The notes below the pieces were generated by a model that saw only the letters and a list, made by a program, of their open reading frames with translations, searched no databases and was not told where the DNA came from. Positions 1 through 6,580 of a DNA stretch of 6,898 nucleotides are shown one piece after another. A program made the position numbers and the translations under genes. Position 1 is the first letter of the stretch; each line of letters opens with the position of its first letter. Location of the stretch: the NCBI GenBank assembly GCA_017417085.1, contig JAFPZV010000166.1, positions 1 to 6,898 on the forward strand, given 5' to 3'. The stretch comes from Deltaproteobacteria bacterium (GTDB lineage: Bacteria; Desulfobacterota; Desulfuromonadia; Desulfuromonadales; JAAYDE01).

Positions 1-1889
1 CCGAAGACGATGCCGATGGCGGAGGAGCAGATGAGTGCCACGGCCATGACCCCGCCGGAATAGACCATGGGGAAGTTGGTGGTGATCAGCGCGAACAGCC
101 GGCCGATGAGCAGCGAGACCGCGATCCCCAGGGCCCCGCCCACCACGCAGATCAAGACCGCCTCGATCAGGAACTGCTCCATGATGTTGCCCTGCCGCGC
201 GCCCACGGCCATGCGCACGCCGATCTCGCGGGTACGCTCGGTCACGGACACCAGCATGATGTTCATGACTCCAATGCCTCCCACCACCAGCGAAATCACC
301 GCGATGCCCGAGATGAGCAGCTTCATGGTGCCGGTGGTGCTCTCCACGGTCTGGCGGATGCTGTCGGTATTGATGGTGAAGAAGTCCCGCTTCTTGTGCC
401 GCGCCTCGAGCAGTTCGGTGAGCTTCTTTTCGGCCATGAGCGGCATGACGTTGTCGTCCACCTTCACCGTGATGGAGGTGATGAACTTCGCGCCGGTGAT
501 GCGCCGCATGACCGTGGTGTAGGGCGCGTAGACGTTCAGGGTGTCCGCGCCCGGGCCGAAGCTGCGCTCCTGCTTTTTCAGCACGCCGATGATGCGCAGC
601 GGCTTCTGGCGGAAGATGATGATCTCGCCCAGGGCGTTCTCGCCGGGGTTGAAGAGCTTGGAGTAGGTGTTGTGGTCGATGACCGCGACCGCCGCGGTGG
701 AACGCACCTCGCTCCGGGTGAAGTAGCGGCCCTGGGCGATTTCCTGGGCCTTGACCTCAAGGTAGCGCTCGCCCACGCCGTTCAGGTTGGCGGTGACCGT
801 GGTGTTGCCGAAGACCAGGTCGGCGGTGCTGCTGGTGTTGGGCGTCACCGCCGCGATGTAGGTCTGGCGGCCCAGGATCTCGGCGTCTGCCACGGTGAGC
901 GTGCGGATGCTGTTCGCCCTGCGGTCGCCCCGGCCCGTGCCCCGCATGATGTCGATGGTGTTGCTGCCCATGGAGTTTATATCTGCGATGATCTTCTGCT
1001 GGCTGCCGTTGCCCAGCGCCACCACCGAGACCACCGAGGCGATGCCGATGATGATGCCCAGCATGGTCAGCAGCGAGCGCATCTTGTGGGAGAGGATGGC
1101 CTGCGTCGACATCCGGAAGGATTCCCTGAACTGGTCGATCTTGTTGGCGAAGAAACGCCGCTTGCCGCTTTGCGGTTTGGAAAAGGCGGGCCTCTGCTCC
1201 ATGTCCCGGTTGCGCTGATCGGCGATGACCATGCCGTCGCGGATCTCGATTACGCGGTTGGCATGGGCCGCAACGCCGTGATCGTGGGTGACGACCACAA
1301 CGGTGTGCCCCCTGTCGTTCAGCTCTTTTAAAAGCTGCATGACATTTTCGCCGCGTTTGGAGTCGAGCGCGCCGGGTGGCTCGTCCGCCAGGATGATCTG
1401 GCCGCCGTTCATGAGCGCCCGCGCGATGCTCACCCGCTGTTGCTGGCCGCCCGAAAGTTCGGTCGGCAGGTTTTTGAGCTTGTCGCCCAGGCCCAGCTCG
1501 TTGAGCAGGAGGCGGGCATGGGCGCTGCGTTCCTTGCCGGAAACTCCCGCGTATACCGCCGGAAGGGCGGCATTTTCCTCGGCCGAAAGATTGGGGAGAA
1601 GGTTGTAGCGCTGGAAGATGAAGCCGATGTAGCGGTTGCGCAGGTCGGCGAGCTGGTTGGCGGAGAGGTGCGTGGTGTCGGCACCGGCGATGCGGCAGGT
1701 CCCGGAGGTCTGGATGTCCAGGCAGCCGATGATGTTCATCAGCGTGGACTTGCCCGAGCCGGACTGGCCGATGATGGCCACGAAGTCGCCGTCTTCCACG
1801 GAGAGCGTGATGTCCTTCAGGATGTGGACGCGGCTGGCGCCCTGGCCGAAAAACTTGTTGATGTGCTCAAGCTCGATTATGGCGCTCAT
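1..1889 (-). CDS. macB: MacB-type ABC efflux transporter, fused ATPase/permease (C-terminus cut by window edge)
   Basis: Inner-membrane ATPase/permease of a MacAB-TolC type efflux pump, which powers export of substrate from the periplasm through an outer membrane channel. The 629 codons seen are open and in frame to the window edge. The N-terminal ATPase domain (about 1-225) has Walker A GQSGSGKST (41-49), a Q-loop in GFIFQRYNLLP, signature LSGGQQQR (145-152), Walker B ILADE (166-170) and switch His202 in VTHD. A first membrane segment lies at about 273-293, then a large periplasmic domain (about 294-521), then membrane segments at about 524-546, 573-597 and 612 onward. This NBD-first, four-helix layout is the MacB family plan. 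The family is usually about 645-650 residues, so only some 20 are missing. The start ATG at 1889-1887 overlaps the macA stop as ATGA, indicating translational coupling. One oddity is DEPPGALD where DEPTGALD is usual. LolD/LolE-type and other MacB-like exporters are related, but the single-chain fusion and adjacent adaptor favour MacB. The substrate cannot be read from sequence. Confidence 0.93.
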   Translation of the reverse strand, partial: MSAIIELEHINKFFGQGASRVHILKDITLSVEDGDFVAIIGQSGSGKSTLMNIIGCLDIQTSGTCRIAGADTTHLSANQLADLRNRYIGFIFQRYNLLPNLSAEENAALPAVYAGVSGKERSAHARLLLNELGLGDKLKNLPTELSGGQQQRVSIARALMNGGQIILADEPPGALDSKRGENVMQLLKELNDRGHTVVVVTHDHGVAAHANRVIEIRDGMVIADQRNRDMEQRPAFSKPQSGKRRFFANKIDQFRESFRMSTQAILSHKMRSLLTMLGIIIGIASVVSVVALGNGSQQKIIADINSMGSNTIDIMRGTGRGDRRANSIRTLTVADAEILGRQTYIAAVTPNTSSTADLVFGNTTVTANLNGVGERYLEVKAQEIAQGRYFTRSEVRSTAAVAVIDHNTYSKLFNPGENALGEIIIFRQKPLRIIGVLKKQERSFGPGADTLNVYAPYTTVMRRITGAKFITSITVKVDDNVMPLMAEKKLTELLEARHKKRDFFTINTDSIRQTVESTTGTMKLLISGIAVISLVVGGIGVMNIMLVSVTERTREIGVRMAVGARQGNIMEQFLIEAVLICVVGGALGIAVSLLIGRLFALITTNFPMVYSGGVMAVALICSSAIGIVF

Positions 1890-3109
1890 CGGCGGGAGCC
1901 TCCCATCATTGCTCTCTGCGACCTGCGGGCCCCGGTGGGATTCTTGCCGCCCGCCTTGATCTCCTCGGCCGTAAGCTGGCCAAGGATCACCTTTTCCCCT
2001 TCCTGGACGCCGCTGAGGATCTCCACCCGTACGCCATCGGAAAGGCCGGTCTGCACCTCGCGTTCCTCGGGGGCACCCGAAGCGGTCAGGATCTCCAGAT
2101 ACGAATGCCTCCGCCTCGTCTGCACCGCGATGAGCGGCACCGTGATGACGTTCTGCACCTCGTCAACCGTGATGGTGTTTTCCGTCGTCATGCCGATGCG
2201 CAGGAGGCCTTCCGGATTGTCCACTACCGCCTTGCCGTAGAAGTAGACGGCTTCCGAAGAGGAACTCGCGGAGACGGAGGACGAGGAACTCTTGCCATAC
2301 TGGCCGTCGGAGAGCGTGGTCAATCCCGGATCGAGCGAAGTGATGCGGGCGGAGAAGACCTTGTTGTTCAGGGAGAGCACAGTGAATTCCAGGGGCATGC
2401 CTTCACGGATCACGCCGATGTCGCCCTCCGAAATTTCGATGTTGTTCTCCATCTTGTTGAGATCGGCGATCTGCACGATGGTGGGCGTGGTCTGGTTGGC
2501 GTTGACGGTTTGTCCCTCTTCCACCACCACCGCAACCACGGTGCCGTTCAGCGGCGCGGTGATCTGGGTGTAGCTCAGATTCAGCCGGTCGGTATCCAGC
2601 GCCAGTTCGGTTTGTTTGATCTGGGACTGAACCTGGGTCAGTTCGGCCTTGGCCAGCGCCAGAGTGTTCTCCGCATCTTCGTAGGCTTCCCTTGATGTCG
2701 CGCTCTTTTTGTACAACGCCTTTTCCCGCTCGAAGCGGGTCTGGGCGATGCGCAGGTTTGCCTCCTTGGCCACCAGATCGGCCTTGCGGCTGACCAGGTT
2801 GGCGCGGTCGGCGTTGTACTGGTTCAACTGGGAAACCGAGTCGATCTCCGCCACCAGCTCGCCCTTTTTGACCCGTTGGCCCAGTTTGACATGCAGTTTC
2901 TTGATCTGTCCGGAAACCTGGGCGCCCACGCTGACCAGCTCCACAGCCTCTATGGTTCCGGTCGCCACCACCTGGCGGGTAATGACACCGCGGGTTGCCG
3001 TTTCGGTGAGGTAGGCGGTTTTGCCGCTCTTGCCGCTATGCTGCCAGTACCAGAAGGCGCCTCCGGACACCAGTGCCAGAAGCAGAACGATAAGCAGTGT
3101 TTTTTTCAT
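1886..3109 (-). CDS. macA: MacA-type periplasmic adaptor (membrane fusion protein) of the efflux pump
   Basis: Adaptor of 407 residues that links the MacB permease to a TolC-like outer membrane channel. An N-terminal membrane anchor (about 4-22, TLLIVLLLALVSGG) lacks a lipobox Cys, so it is probably an uncleaved anchor. The first lipoyl half is around 58-90 (GQRVKKGELVAEID). A long alpha-helical hairpin spans about 92-178, and the second lipoyl half about 179-216 (ITAPLNGTVVAVVVEEGQTV). Beta-barrel and membrane-proximal domains follow. At the hairpin tip R128, L132 and S139 fit the RxxxLxxxxxxS spacing of the RLS motif used for TolC docking. A serine-rich stretch (about 272-284) sits inside the beta-barrel region. 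The ATG at 3109 is chosen because the hydrophobic anchor follows immediately and an AGGGAG lies upstream; an in-frame ATG at 3196 would add 29 basic residues ahead of the anchor. First gene of a two-gene operon with macB. Confidence 0.92.
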   Translation of the reverse strand: MKKTLLIVLLLALVSGGAFWYWQHSGKSGKTAYLTETATRGVITRQVVATGTIEAVELVSVGAQVSGQIKKLHVKLGQRVKKGELVAEIDSVSQLNQYNADRANLVSRKADLVAKEANLRIAQTRFEREKALYKKSATSREAYEDAENTLALAKAELTQVQSQIKQTELALDTDRLNLSYTQITAPLNGTVVAVVVEEGQTVNANQTTPTIVQIADLNKMENNIEISEGDIGVIREGMPLEFTVLSLNNKVFSARITSLDPGLTTLSDGQYGKSSSSSVSASSSSEAVYFYGKAVVDNPEGLLRIGMTTENTITVDEVQNVITVPLIAVQTRRRHSYLEILTASGAPEEREVQTGLSDGVRVEILSGVQEGEKVILGQLTAEEIKAGGKNPTGARRSQRAMMGGSRR

Positions 3110-3119
3110 CGCGTTGTCT

Positions 3120-3125
3120 CTCCCT
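3120..3125 (-). promoter_or_regulatory. macA ribosome binding site
   Basis: On the minus strand AGGGAG lies 10 bases before the ATG at 3109. It supports that start over the upstream in-frame ATG at 3196, whose product would carry an arginine-rich tail ahead of the membrane anchor. Confidence 0.6.
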
Positions 3126-3136
3126 GGGTTTCGCGC

Positions 3137-3166
3137 CCAAAGGGCGGCCCTGCGCGGTCCCTTTGG
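3137..3166 (-). repeat. 8-bp inverted repeat in the macA 5' leader
   Basis: CCAAAGGG (3137-3144) and CCCTTTGG (3159-3166) are perfect reverse complements separated by 14 GC-rich bases. In the macA mRNA they could form a hairpin just upstream of the ribosome binding site; at the DNA level they could be a regulator site. There is no T-run, so it is not a terminator. Function unknown. No convincing mac promoter could be picked out in 3167-3300 on the minus strand. Confidence 0.4.
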
Positions 3167-3292
3167 TTTCCGCCGGTTGGTTCTGACGAAAAACATGCCA
3201 TTAAGGCAATGAAAACTCTGGAGAGTATGACACGTTATGATGAAAAAAACGCCAGGTTTTTCATTTGGTAAACACTTTTTAACAAAAGATGC

Positions 3293-3321
3293 TTGACAAA
3301 ATTACGAGGATAGTGTAGCAA
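3293..3321 (+). promoter_or_regulatory. Probable trp operon promoter (sigma70 type)
   Basis: A perfect -35 hexamer TTGACA (3293-3298) is followed, after 17 bases, by TAGCAA (3316-3321), a weak -10 matching TATAAT at three of six positions. The stretch just upstream (about 3257-3292) is AT-rich, like an UP element. A start near 3328 would give a leader RNA beginning about 20 bases before the leader peptide ATG. The -35 is convincing and the -10 is not. No palindrome resembling the E. coli TrpR operator (CTAG half-sites) is visible, so repressor control is not supported here. Confidence 0.6.
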
Positions 3322-3348
3322 CTTCTTCCCAAAAAAGGAGAAGAGTTC

Positions 3349-3447
3349 ATGCACGTCAATCAGATTTCCCTCATCGCTTTTACCTTTGCCGGCTGGTGGT
3401 GGCAGGCTTTTCCTGCGAGGGGGAGATGCGCGTGCCTTGATCCATAG
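3349..3447 (+). CDS. trpL: trp operon leader peptide (32 residues, three tandem Trp codons)
   Basis: A short open frame that acts as a tryptophan sensor for transcription attenuation rather than as a functional protein. It begins MHVNQISLIAF, has Trp at residues 16, 17 and 18 (TGG TGG TGG at 3394-3402), and ends LDP before TAG at 3445-3447. A strong ribosome binding site AAGGAG (3335-3340) sits 8 bases before the ATG. It lies directly upstream of a terminator hairpin and of trpE. In classical attenuation, a shortage of charged tRNA-Trp stalls the ribosome at these codons, which lets an antiterminator form. Three consecutive Trp codons in a 32-codon frame placed exactly here are very unlikely by chance. 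The frame is too short for most gene finders. Confidence 0.93.
   Translation: MHVNQISLIAFTFAGWWWQAFPARGRCACLDP
3364..3427 (+). promoter_or_regulatory. Possible trp leader 1:2 (anti-antiterminator) structure
   Basis: Segment 3364-3372 (ATTTCCCTC) can pair with 3417-3427 (GAGGGGGAGAT): five pairs, a two-base bulge (3422-3423), then four more including one G-U. Inside the loop GCAGG (3402-3406) pairs with CCTGC (3412-3416) around CTTTT. These would occupy the arm needed by the antiterminator, as the 1:2 hairpin does in classical trp leaders. The Trp codons lie in the loop and at the edge of the inner stem. Pairings were worked out by eye; stability was not calculated. Confidence 0.45.
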
Positions 3448-3500
3448 TTTGTGCAAAGAAAAGAGAAGAGGCAAAAAACCGGAAAAAGCGTCGTTTCCCC
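3420..3500 (+). promoter_or_regulatory. trp leader antiterminator (2:3 pairing)
   Basis: Segment 3420-3431 (GGGGAGATGCGC) can pair with 3488-3500 (GCGTCGTTTCCCC) to give 12 base pairs, including two G-U pairs, with only T3491 bulged. The second strand is most of the 5' arm of the terminator hairpin, so the two structures are mutually exclusive. A ribosome stalled at the Trp codons (3394-3402) would cover the upstream segment but leave 3420-3431 free to form this stem and allow read-through into trpE. The pairing is seen directly; the mechanism is inferred from known proteobacterial trp leaders. Confidence 0.75.
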
Positions 3501-3528
3501 TGATGGGAAACGGCGCTTTTTCTTTTTT
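3483..3528 (+). terminator. trp attenuator: rho-independent terminator
   Basis: A 17-bp stem joins 3483-3499 to 3505-3521 with a single G-U pair and a five-base loop CTGAT. The 3' arm runs into a T-rich tail, TTTTTCTTTTTT (3517-3528). This is a textbook intrinsic terminator placed between the leader peptide and trpE (25 bases before the trpE ATG). With ample tryptophan it should end most transcripts before the structural genes. Confidence 0.93.
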
Positions 3529-3552
3529 CAACCTACGAAAAGGAAGAGCGTT

Positions 3553-5007
3553 ATGACGAACAAACCTGTTGCGGAAGAGGTGGTATCCGTACGGCAGACG
3601 GCTCGCTGGCTGCCCGCGGACATGGATACGCCCATCAGTCTGTTTCTGGAAACGGTGGGCGCCGGAAACGGCATTTTACTGGAAAGCGCGGAAGTGGACG
3701 GACGCTGGGGACGCTACAGCATCCTGGCCTGCGACATGGCGCTTTCTGTAGCCTGCGAAAAGGGCCGGCTGGCGGTGACGGCCCATGATGAACGTTTCAG
3801 GACCTTGGAAGCGCTCTCCGGCCAGGATTTTTTGCCGGGCCTGAGGGAGCTCATGCGTCGTCTGGACATTGCCGCGCCGGAGGGGGAGGCAATGCTTCCG
3901 CCCATTACCCGCGCCCTGTACGGCTATCTGGGTTTTGAAATGGCCGCACTTTTCAACCCGAAACTGGCCGCAATCATGCCGGTGGATGAAGCCCGCTGTC
4001 AGCTGATGCTGCCCGCCACGGTGCTGGTGTTCGATCATCTCTACAATCGCCTCTGCCAGGTCACTCTGGGAGAGCATCGCAAACCGGCAGAATTTTCCAG
4101 GAGCTCCATAGCCTGCGGGAAAGGCTGTGTTCCGGGGAACATCCGGGAGGACGAAGTTCTCAGTACGCCGGGCGAGGCCGGTTACCAGCACTGGGTGAAC
4201 GCCATCAGGGAGATGCTGAGGGCGGGCGAGGCGATTCAGGTGGTGCCTTCGGTGCGTTTTGAAACGCCCTTTGCCGGCGATCCCTTTGGACTCTACCGCC
4301 GGATGCGCCGTTTCAACGCCTCTCCCTACATGTTCTACATGCGTTTTCCGCAACTGACGCCGTTTGGCTCTTCTCCGGAAGTCATGGTGCGCTGCACGAA
4401 CGGCCAGTTGCTCCTGTCGCCGATTGCCGGTACCCGTCGCCGGGGCCGCGACGATCTTGAGGATTCCCGGCTGGCGGTGGAGCTGCGAGACGATCCCAAG
4501 GAACGCGCCGAACATGTCATGCTGGTCGATCTGGGCCGCAACGATCTGGGCCGCATCGCCCGGCCCGGCAGCGTGAACCTGGAACGTTTCATGGAGGTGG
4601 AACGTTTCTCCCACGTGATGCATCTCACCAGCCGGGTGACGGCGCGTCTGGGTGAGGGGATGGACGCCCTGGACGTGCTGGCTGCCACCTTCCCGGCGGG
4701 AACGGTTTCGGGAGCGCCGAAGATCCACGCCATGGAAATCATCCGCGAGCTGGAGGGCCGTCCGCGCGGGCCATACGCCGGCTGCATCGGCTGGATAGGC
4801 CTGGACCGGGGAAGCGTCAATCTCGACATGGGCATCACCATCCGCAGCATGTGGCAGGAGAACGCCACGCTGTACTGGCAGGCGGGCGGGGGCATCGTCC
4901 ATGATGCCGATCCCGTTCTGGAATGGAAGGAAGTGTGCAACAAATCGGCAATCATGCGGCTTGCGCTTCAGGAAAGGGGTGAAGAACATGTTTCTGCTCA
5001 TCGATAA
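3553..5007 (+). CDS. trpE: Anthranilate synthase component I
   Basis: Cytoplasmic enzyme of 484 residues that, with the TrpG amidotransferase, converts chorismate and glutamine (or ammonia) to anthranilate, pyruvate and glutamate: the first committed step of tryptophan synthesis. Visible motifs are LLES (42-45) with GRYS shortly after, in the N-terminal Trp-binding region; PIAGT (290-294); EHVMLVDLGRNDLGR (to 334) with GSV shortly after; VMHLTSRV with the conserved catalytic His357; PAGTVSGAPK (381-390); and GGGIVHDADP near the C-terminus. The start ATG at 3553 is chosen because AAGGA lies just upstream and the longer in-frame GTG start at 3451 would run through the terminator hairpin. It is the first structural gene after the attenuator, and its end overlaps trpGD by 20 bases. 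One oddity is NASPYMFYM (from N255), where NPSPYMF is usual; that Pro is known to affect feedback inhibition in enteric TrpE. PabB and other chorismate enzymes are less likely given the operon and the leader. Confidence 0.96.
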   Translation: MTNKPVAEEVVSVRQTARWLPADMDTPISLFLETVGAGNGILLESAEVDGRWGRYSILACDMALSVACEKGRLAVTAHDERFRTLEALSGQDFLPGLRELMRRLDIAAPEGEAMLPPITRALYGYLGFEMAALFNPKLAAIMPVDEARCQLMLPATVLVFDHLYNRLCQVTLGEHRKPAEFSRSSIACGKGCVPGNIREDEVLSTPGEAGYQHWVNAIREMLRAGEAIQVVPSVRFETPFAGDPFGLYRRMRRFNASPYMFYMRFPQLTPFGSSPEVMVRCTNGQLLLSPIAGTRRRGRDDLEDSRLAVELRDDPKERAEHVMLVDLGRNDLGRIARPGSVNLERFMEVERFSHVMHLTSRVTARLGEGMDALDVLAATFPAGTVSGAPKIHAMEIIRELEGRPRGPYAGCIGWIGLDRGSVNLDMGITIRSMWQENATLYWQAGGGIVHDADPVLEWKEVCNKSAIMRLALQERGEEHVSAHR

Positions 5008-6580
5008 TTACGATTCGTTTACCTACAATCTGGTTCAGGCCTTCTACACCCTTGGCCGCAGGCCCGAAGTCGTCAAAAACGACGATCCGGTGCTGCTGGA
5101 GCTGGCGCGTCGTCCGGATCTGGAAATGGTCTGCATTTCGCCGGGGCCTTCCCGTCCGGAAAATGCGGGGCTGTGCAACGAGTTTCTCCGCCTGCTTGAC
5201 CCAAACGTTCCGGTGCTGGGCGTTTGCCTCGGCCACGAAATTCTGGGCGCCTTCGCCGGAGCGAAGGTGGATGTGGCGCCCTGCGTCATGCACGGCAAAC
5301 AGTCCGAAATTGTGCACGACGGCCAGGGGCTGTTTACCGGTCTGCCCAATCCCATGAAGGCCGGGCGCTACCATTCCCTGGTGGTCATTTCCGGTGAGGA
5401 TGACGCCAATCCGCGCTTTACGGTGACCGCGCGCGGACCGGAAGGCGAAGTCATGGCGCTTGCCTTCAACGATCGTCCCTGGGTGGGCGTGCAGTTTCAT
5501 CCGGAGTCGGTGCTGACGCCGGAAGGTTTGCAACTGCTGGGCAATTTCCCCGGCGCCATCCGGCAGGCCAAAACCGCCGCCGTGAACTTTGCCGACATTC
5601 TCGAACGGCTGGCGCGGCGCGAGGATCTGACGGCGGAAATGGCGGCGGCCGCCTTCGCCCATCTCATGGACGGCAAGCTGAGCCCGGCCCAGGCGGGAAG
5701 CTTTCTGCTGGCCCTGCGCATGAAGGGGGAAAGCGCGCTTGAACTGGCGCATGCCACCCGCGCGGCGCTGGCACGGGCGGTGCGCGTGGACGGCATCTCC
5801 GGCACCTGCATCGACGTGGTGGGTACCGGCGGCGACAACCGCAACTCCTTCAACTGCTCCACCGCCACTTCCCTTGTGCTGGCGGGGATGGGCTACAAGG
5901 TGGTCAAGCACGGCAACCGCGCGGTCTCTTCCAAATCCGGCAGCGCCGACGCGGTGGAGGGCCTGGGCCTGCCGCTGGACAAGGATCCTGCCTCGGTTGC
6001 GCGCATGCTTGAAAAACGCGGCTTTGCCTTTCTGTTTGCGCCCCACTTCCATCCCTCCTTCAAGAATATCGGCCCGATCCGCCGGGAACTGGGCGTGCGG
6101 ACGCTCTTCAACATTCTGGGGCCAATGATCAACCCGGCACGGCCCAGCCATCTTCTCATGGGAGTGGCACGGCCGGAGCTGCTGCGGCTGGTTGCGGAAA
6201 CCCTGCTGCAGTCGCCGCTCTACCGCGCGGCGGTGGTCTGCGGCGCCGGCGACTATGACGAAGTAACGCCCATTGGTCCCACCCGCGCCATTCTCCTGCA
6301 TGACGGCAGGATGCAGGATCTGGCCATCGATCCCAGGAATTTCGGCATTGAGCCCTGTACGCCTGAAGAGCTTGCCGTGCGGGACAAGGAGGAGGCGGTG
6401 GCGGTGCTGAAGGATTTGCTTGCCGGCGGCGGACCGCGTCCGATGCGCGACATGGTGGCGCTCAACGTGGGACTTGCCCTTTTCCTGCTGGAGGAGGACA
6501 GGGATATGGCTCTCTGCATGGCGCGCGCCCGCGAGGCGGTGAGCGCCGGAGTCGGGCGGAAGGTGCTCCATGCGGCTTGA
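4988..6580 (+). CDS. trpGD: Bifunctional anthranilate synthase glutamine amidotransferase / anthranilate phosphoribosyltransferase fusion
   Basis: A 530-residue fusion. The N-terminal class I glutamine amidotransferase (about 1-190) supplies ammonia to TrpE: NYDSFTYNLVQ (7-17), SPGPS (51-55), nucleophile Cys80 in GVCLGHE, HGK and RYHSL, and His171/Glu173 in FHPESV. The C-terminal part (about 201-530) transfers phosphoribosyl from PRPP to anthranilate: GTGGD (279-283), NSFNCSTATS, KHGNRAVSSKSGSAD (307-321), RELGVRTLFNILGP, and DYDEV for metal binding. The two parts are joined in frame by about ten residues with no stop or restart, as in enteric trpGD. The ATG at 4988 is preceded by AAAGGGG eight bases upstream and starts inside the trpE end, so coupling is likely. 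Oddities are Glu84 where GxCxGxQ has Gln, and Ser55 where SPGPG has Gly. The TrpD half looks fully canonical. Confidence 0.96.
   Translation: MFLLIDNYDSFTYNLVQAFYTLGRRPEVVKNDDPVLLELARRPDLEMVCISPGPSRPENAGLCNEFLRLLDPNVPVLGVCLGHEILGAFAGAKVDVAPCVMHGKQSEIVHDGQGLFTGLPNPMKAGRYHSLVVISGEDDANPRFTVTARGPEGEVMALAFNDRPWVGVQFHPESVLTPEGLQLLGNFPGAIRQAKTAAVNFADILERLARREDLTAEMAAAAFAHLMDGKLSPAQAGSFLLALRMKGESALELAHATRAALARAVRVDGISGTCIDVVGTGGDNRNSFNCSTATSLVLAGMGYKVVKHGNRAVSSKSGSADAVEGLGLPLDKDPASVARMLEKRGFAFLFAPHFHPSFKNIGPIRRELGVRTLFNILGPMINPARPSHLLMGVARPELLRLVAETLLQSPLYRAAVVCGAGDYDEVTPIGPTRAILLHDGRMQDLAIDPRNFGIEPCTPEELAVRDKEEAVAVLKDLLAGGGPRPMRDMVALNVGLALFLLEEDRDMALCMARAREAVSAGVGRKVLHAA

Noticed and set aside
396..1331. 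Plus-strand open frame of 311 codons over macB
   Set aside because: Antisense shadow of macB, whose coding frame is intact with clear motifs; the translation is Asp/Val/Gly-rich without domain features.
3110..3196. Extended macA start giving 29 extra residues
   Set aside because: It would put an Arg/Lys-rich segment before the membrane anchor and run through the inverted repeat; the ATG at 3109 has its own ribosome binding site.
3245..3261. AAAAAC/GTTTTT hairpin upstream of the trp promoter
   Set aside because: Only six pairs with a single G-C pair, and no gene ends here that would need a terminator; more likely just AT-rich promoter-proximal sequence.
3293..3335. Possible TrpR operator overlapping the trp promoter
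   Set aside because: No palindrome with CTAG-like half-sites could be found; the sequence around the -10 is not symmetric.
3235..3531. Minus-strand 98-codon frame across the trp leader
   Set aside because: It covers the attenuator and trp promoter in antisense, and its composition follows the A/T runs of the terminator. It has no plausible ribosome binding site or homology.
3451..3552. Extended trpE start giving 34 extra N-terminal residues
   Set aside because: The extension is translated from the terminator hairpin and T-tract, and an AAGGA lies correctly placed before the ATG at 3553.
3676..5001. Minus-strand open frame of 441 codons opposite trpE
   Set aside because: Antisense shadow of trpE with no recognisable domain.
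4952..6571. Long minus-strand open frame of 539 codons opposite trpGD
   Set aside because: It lies entirely antisense to a strongly conserved trpGD. Its His- and Arg-rich, low-complexity translation is typical of GC-rich shadow frames.
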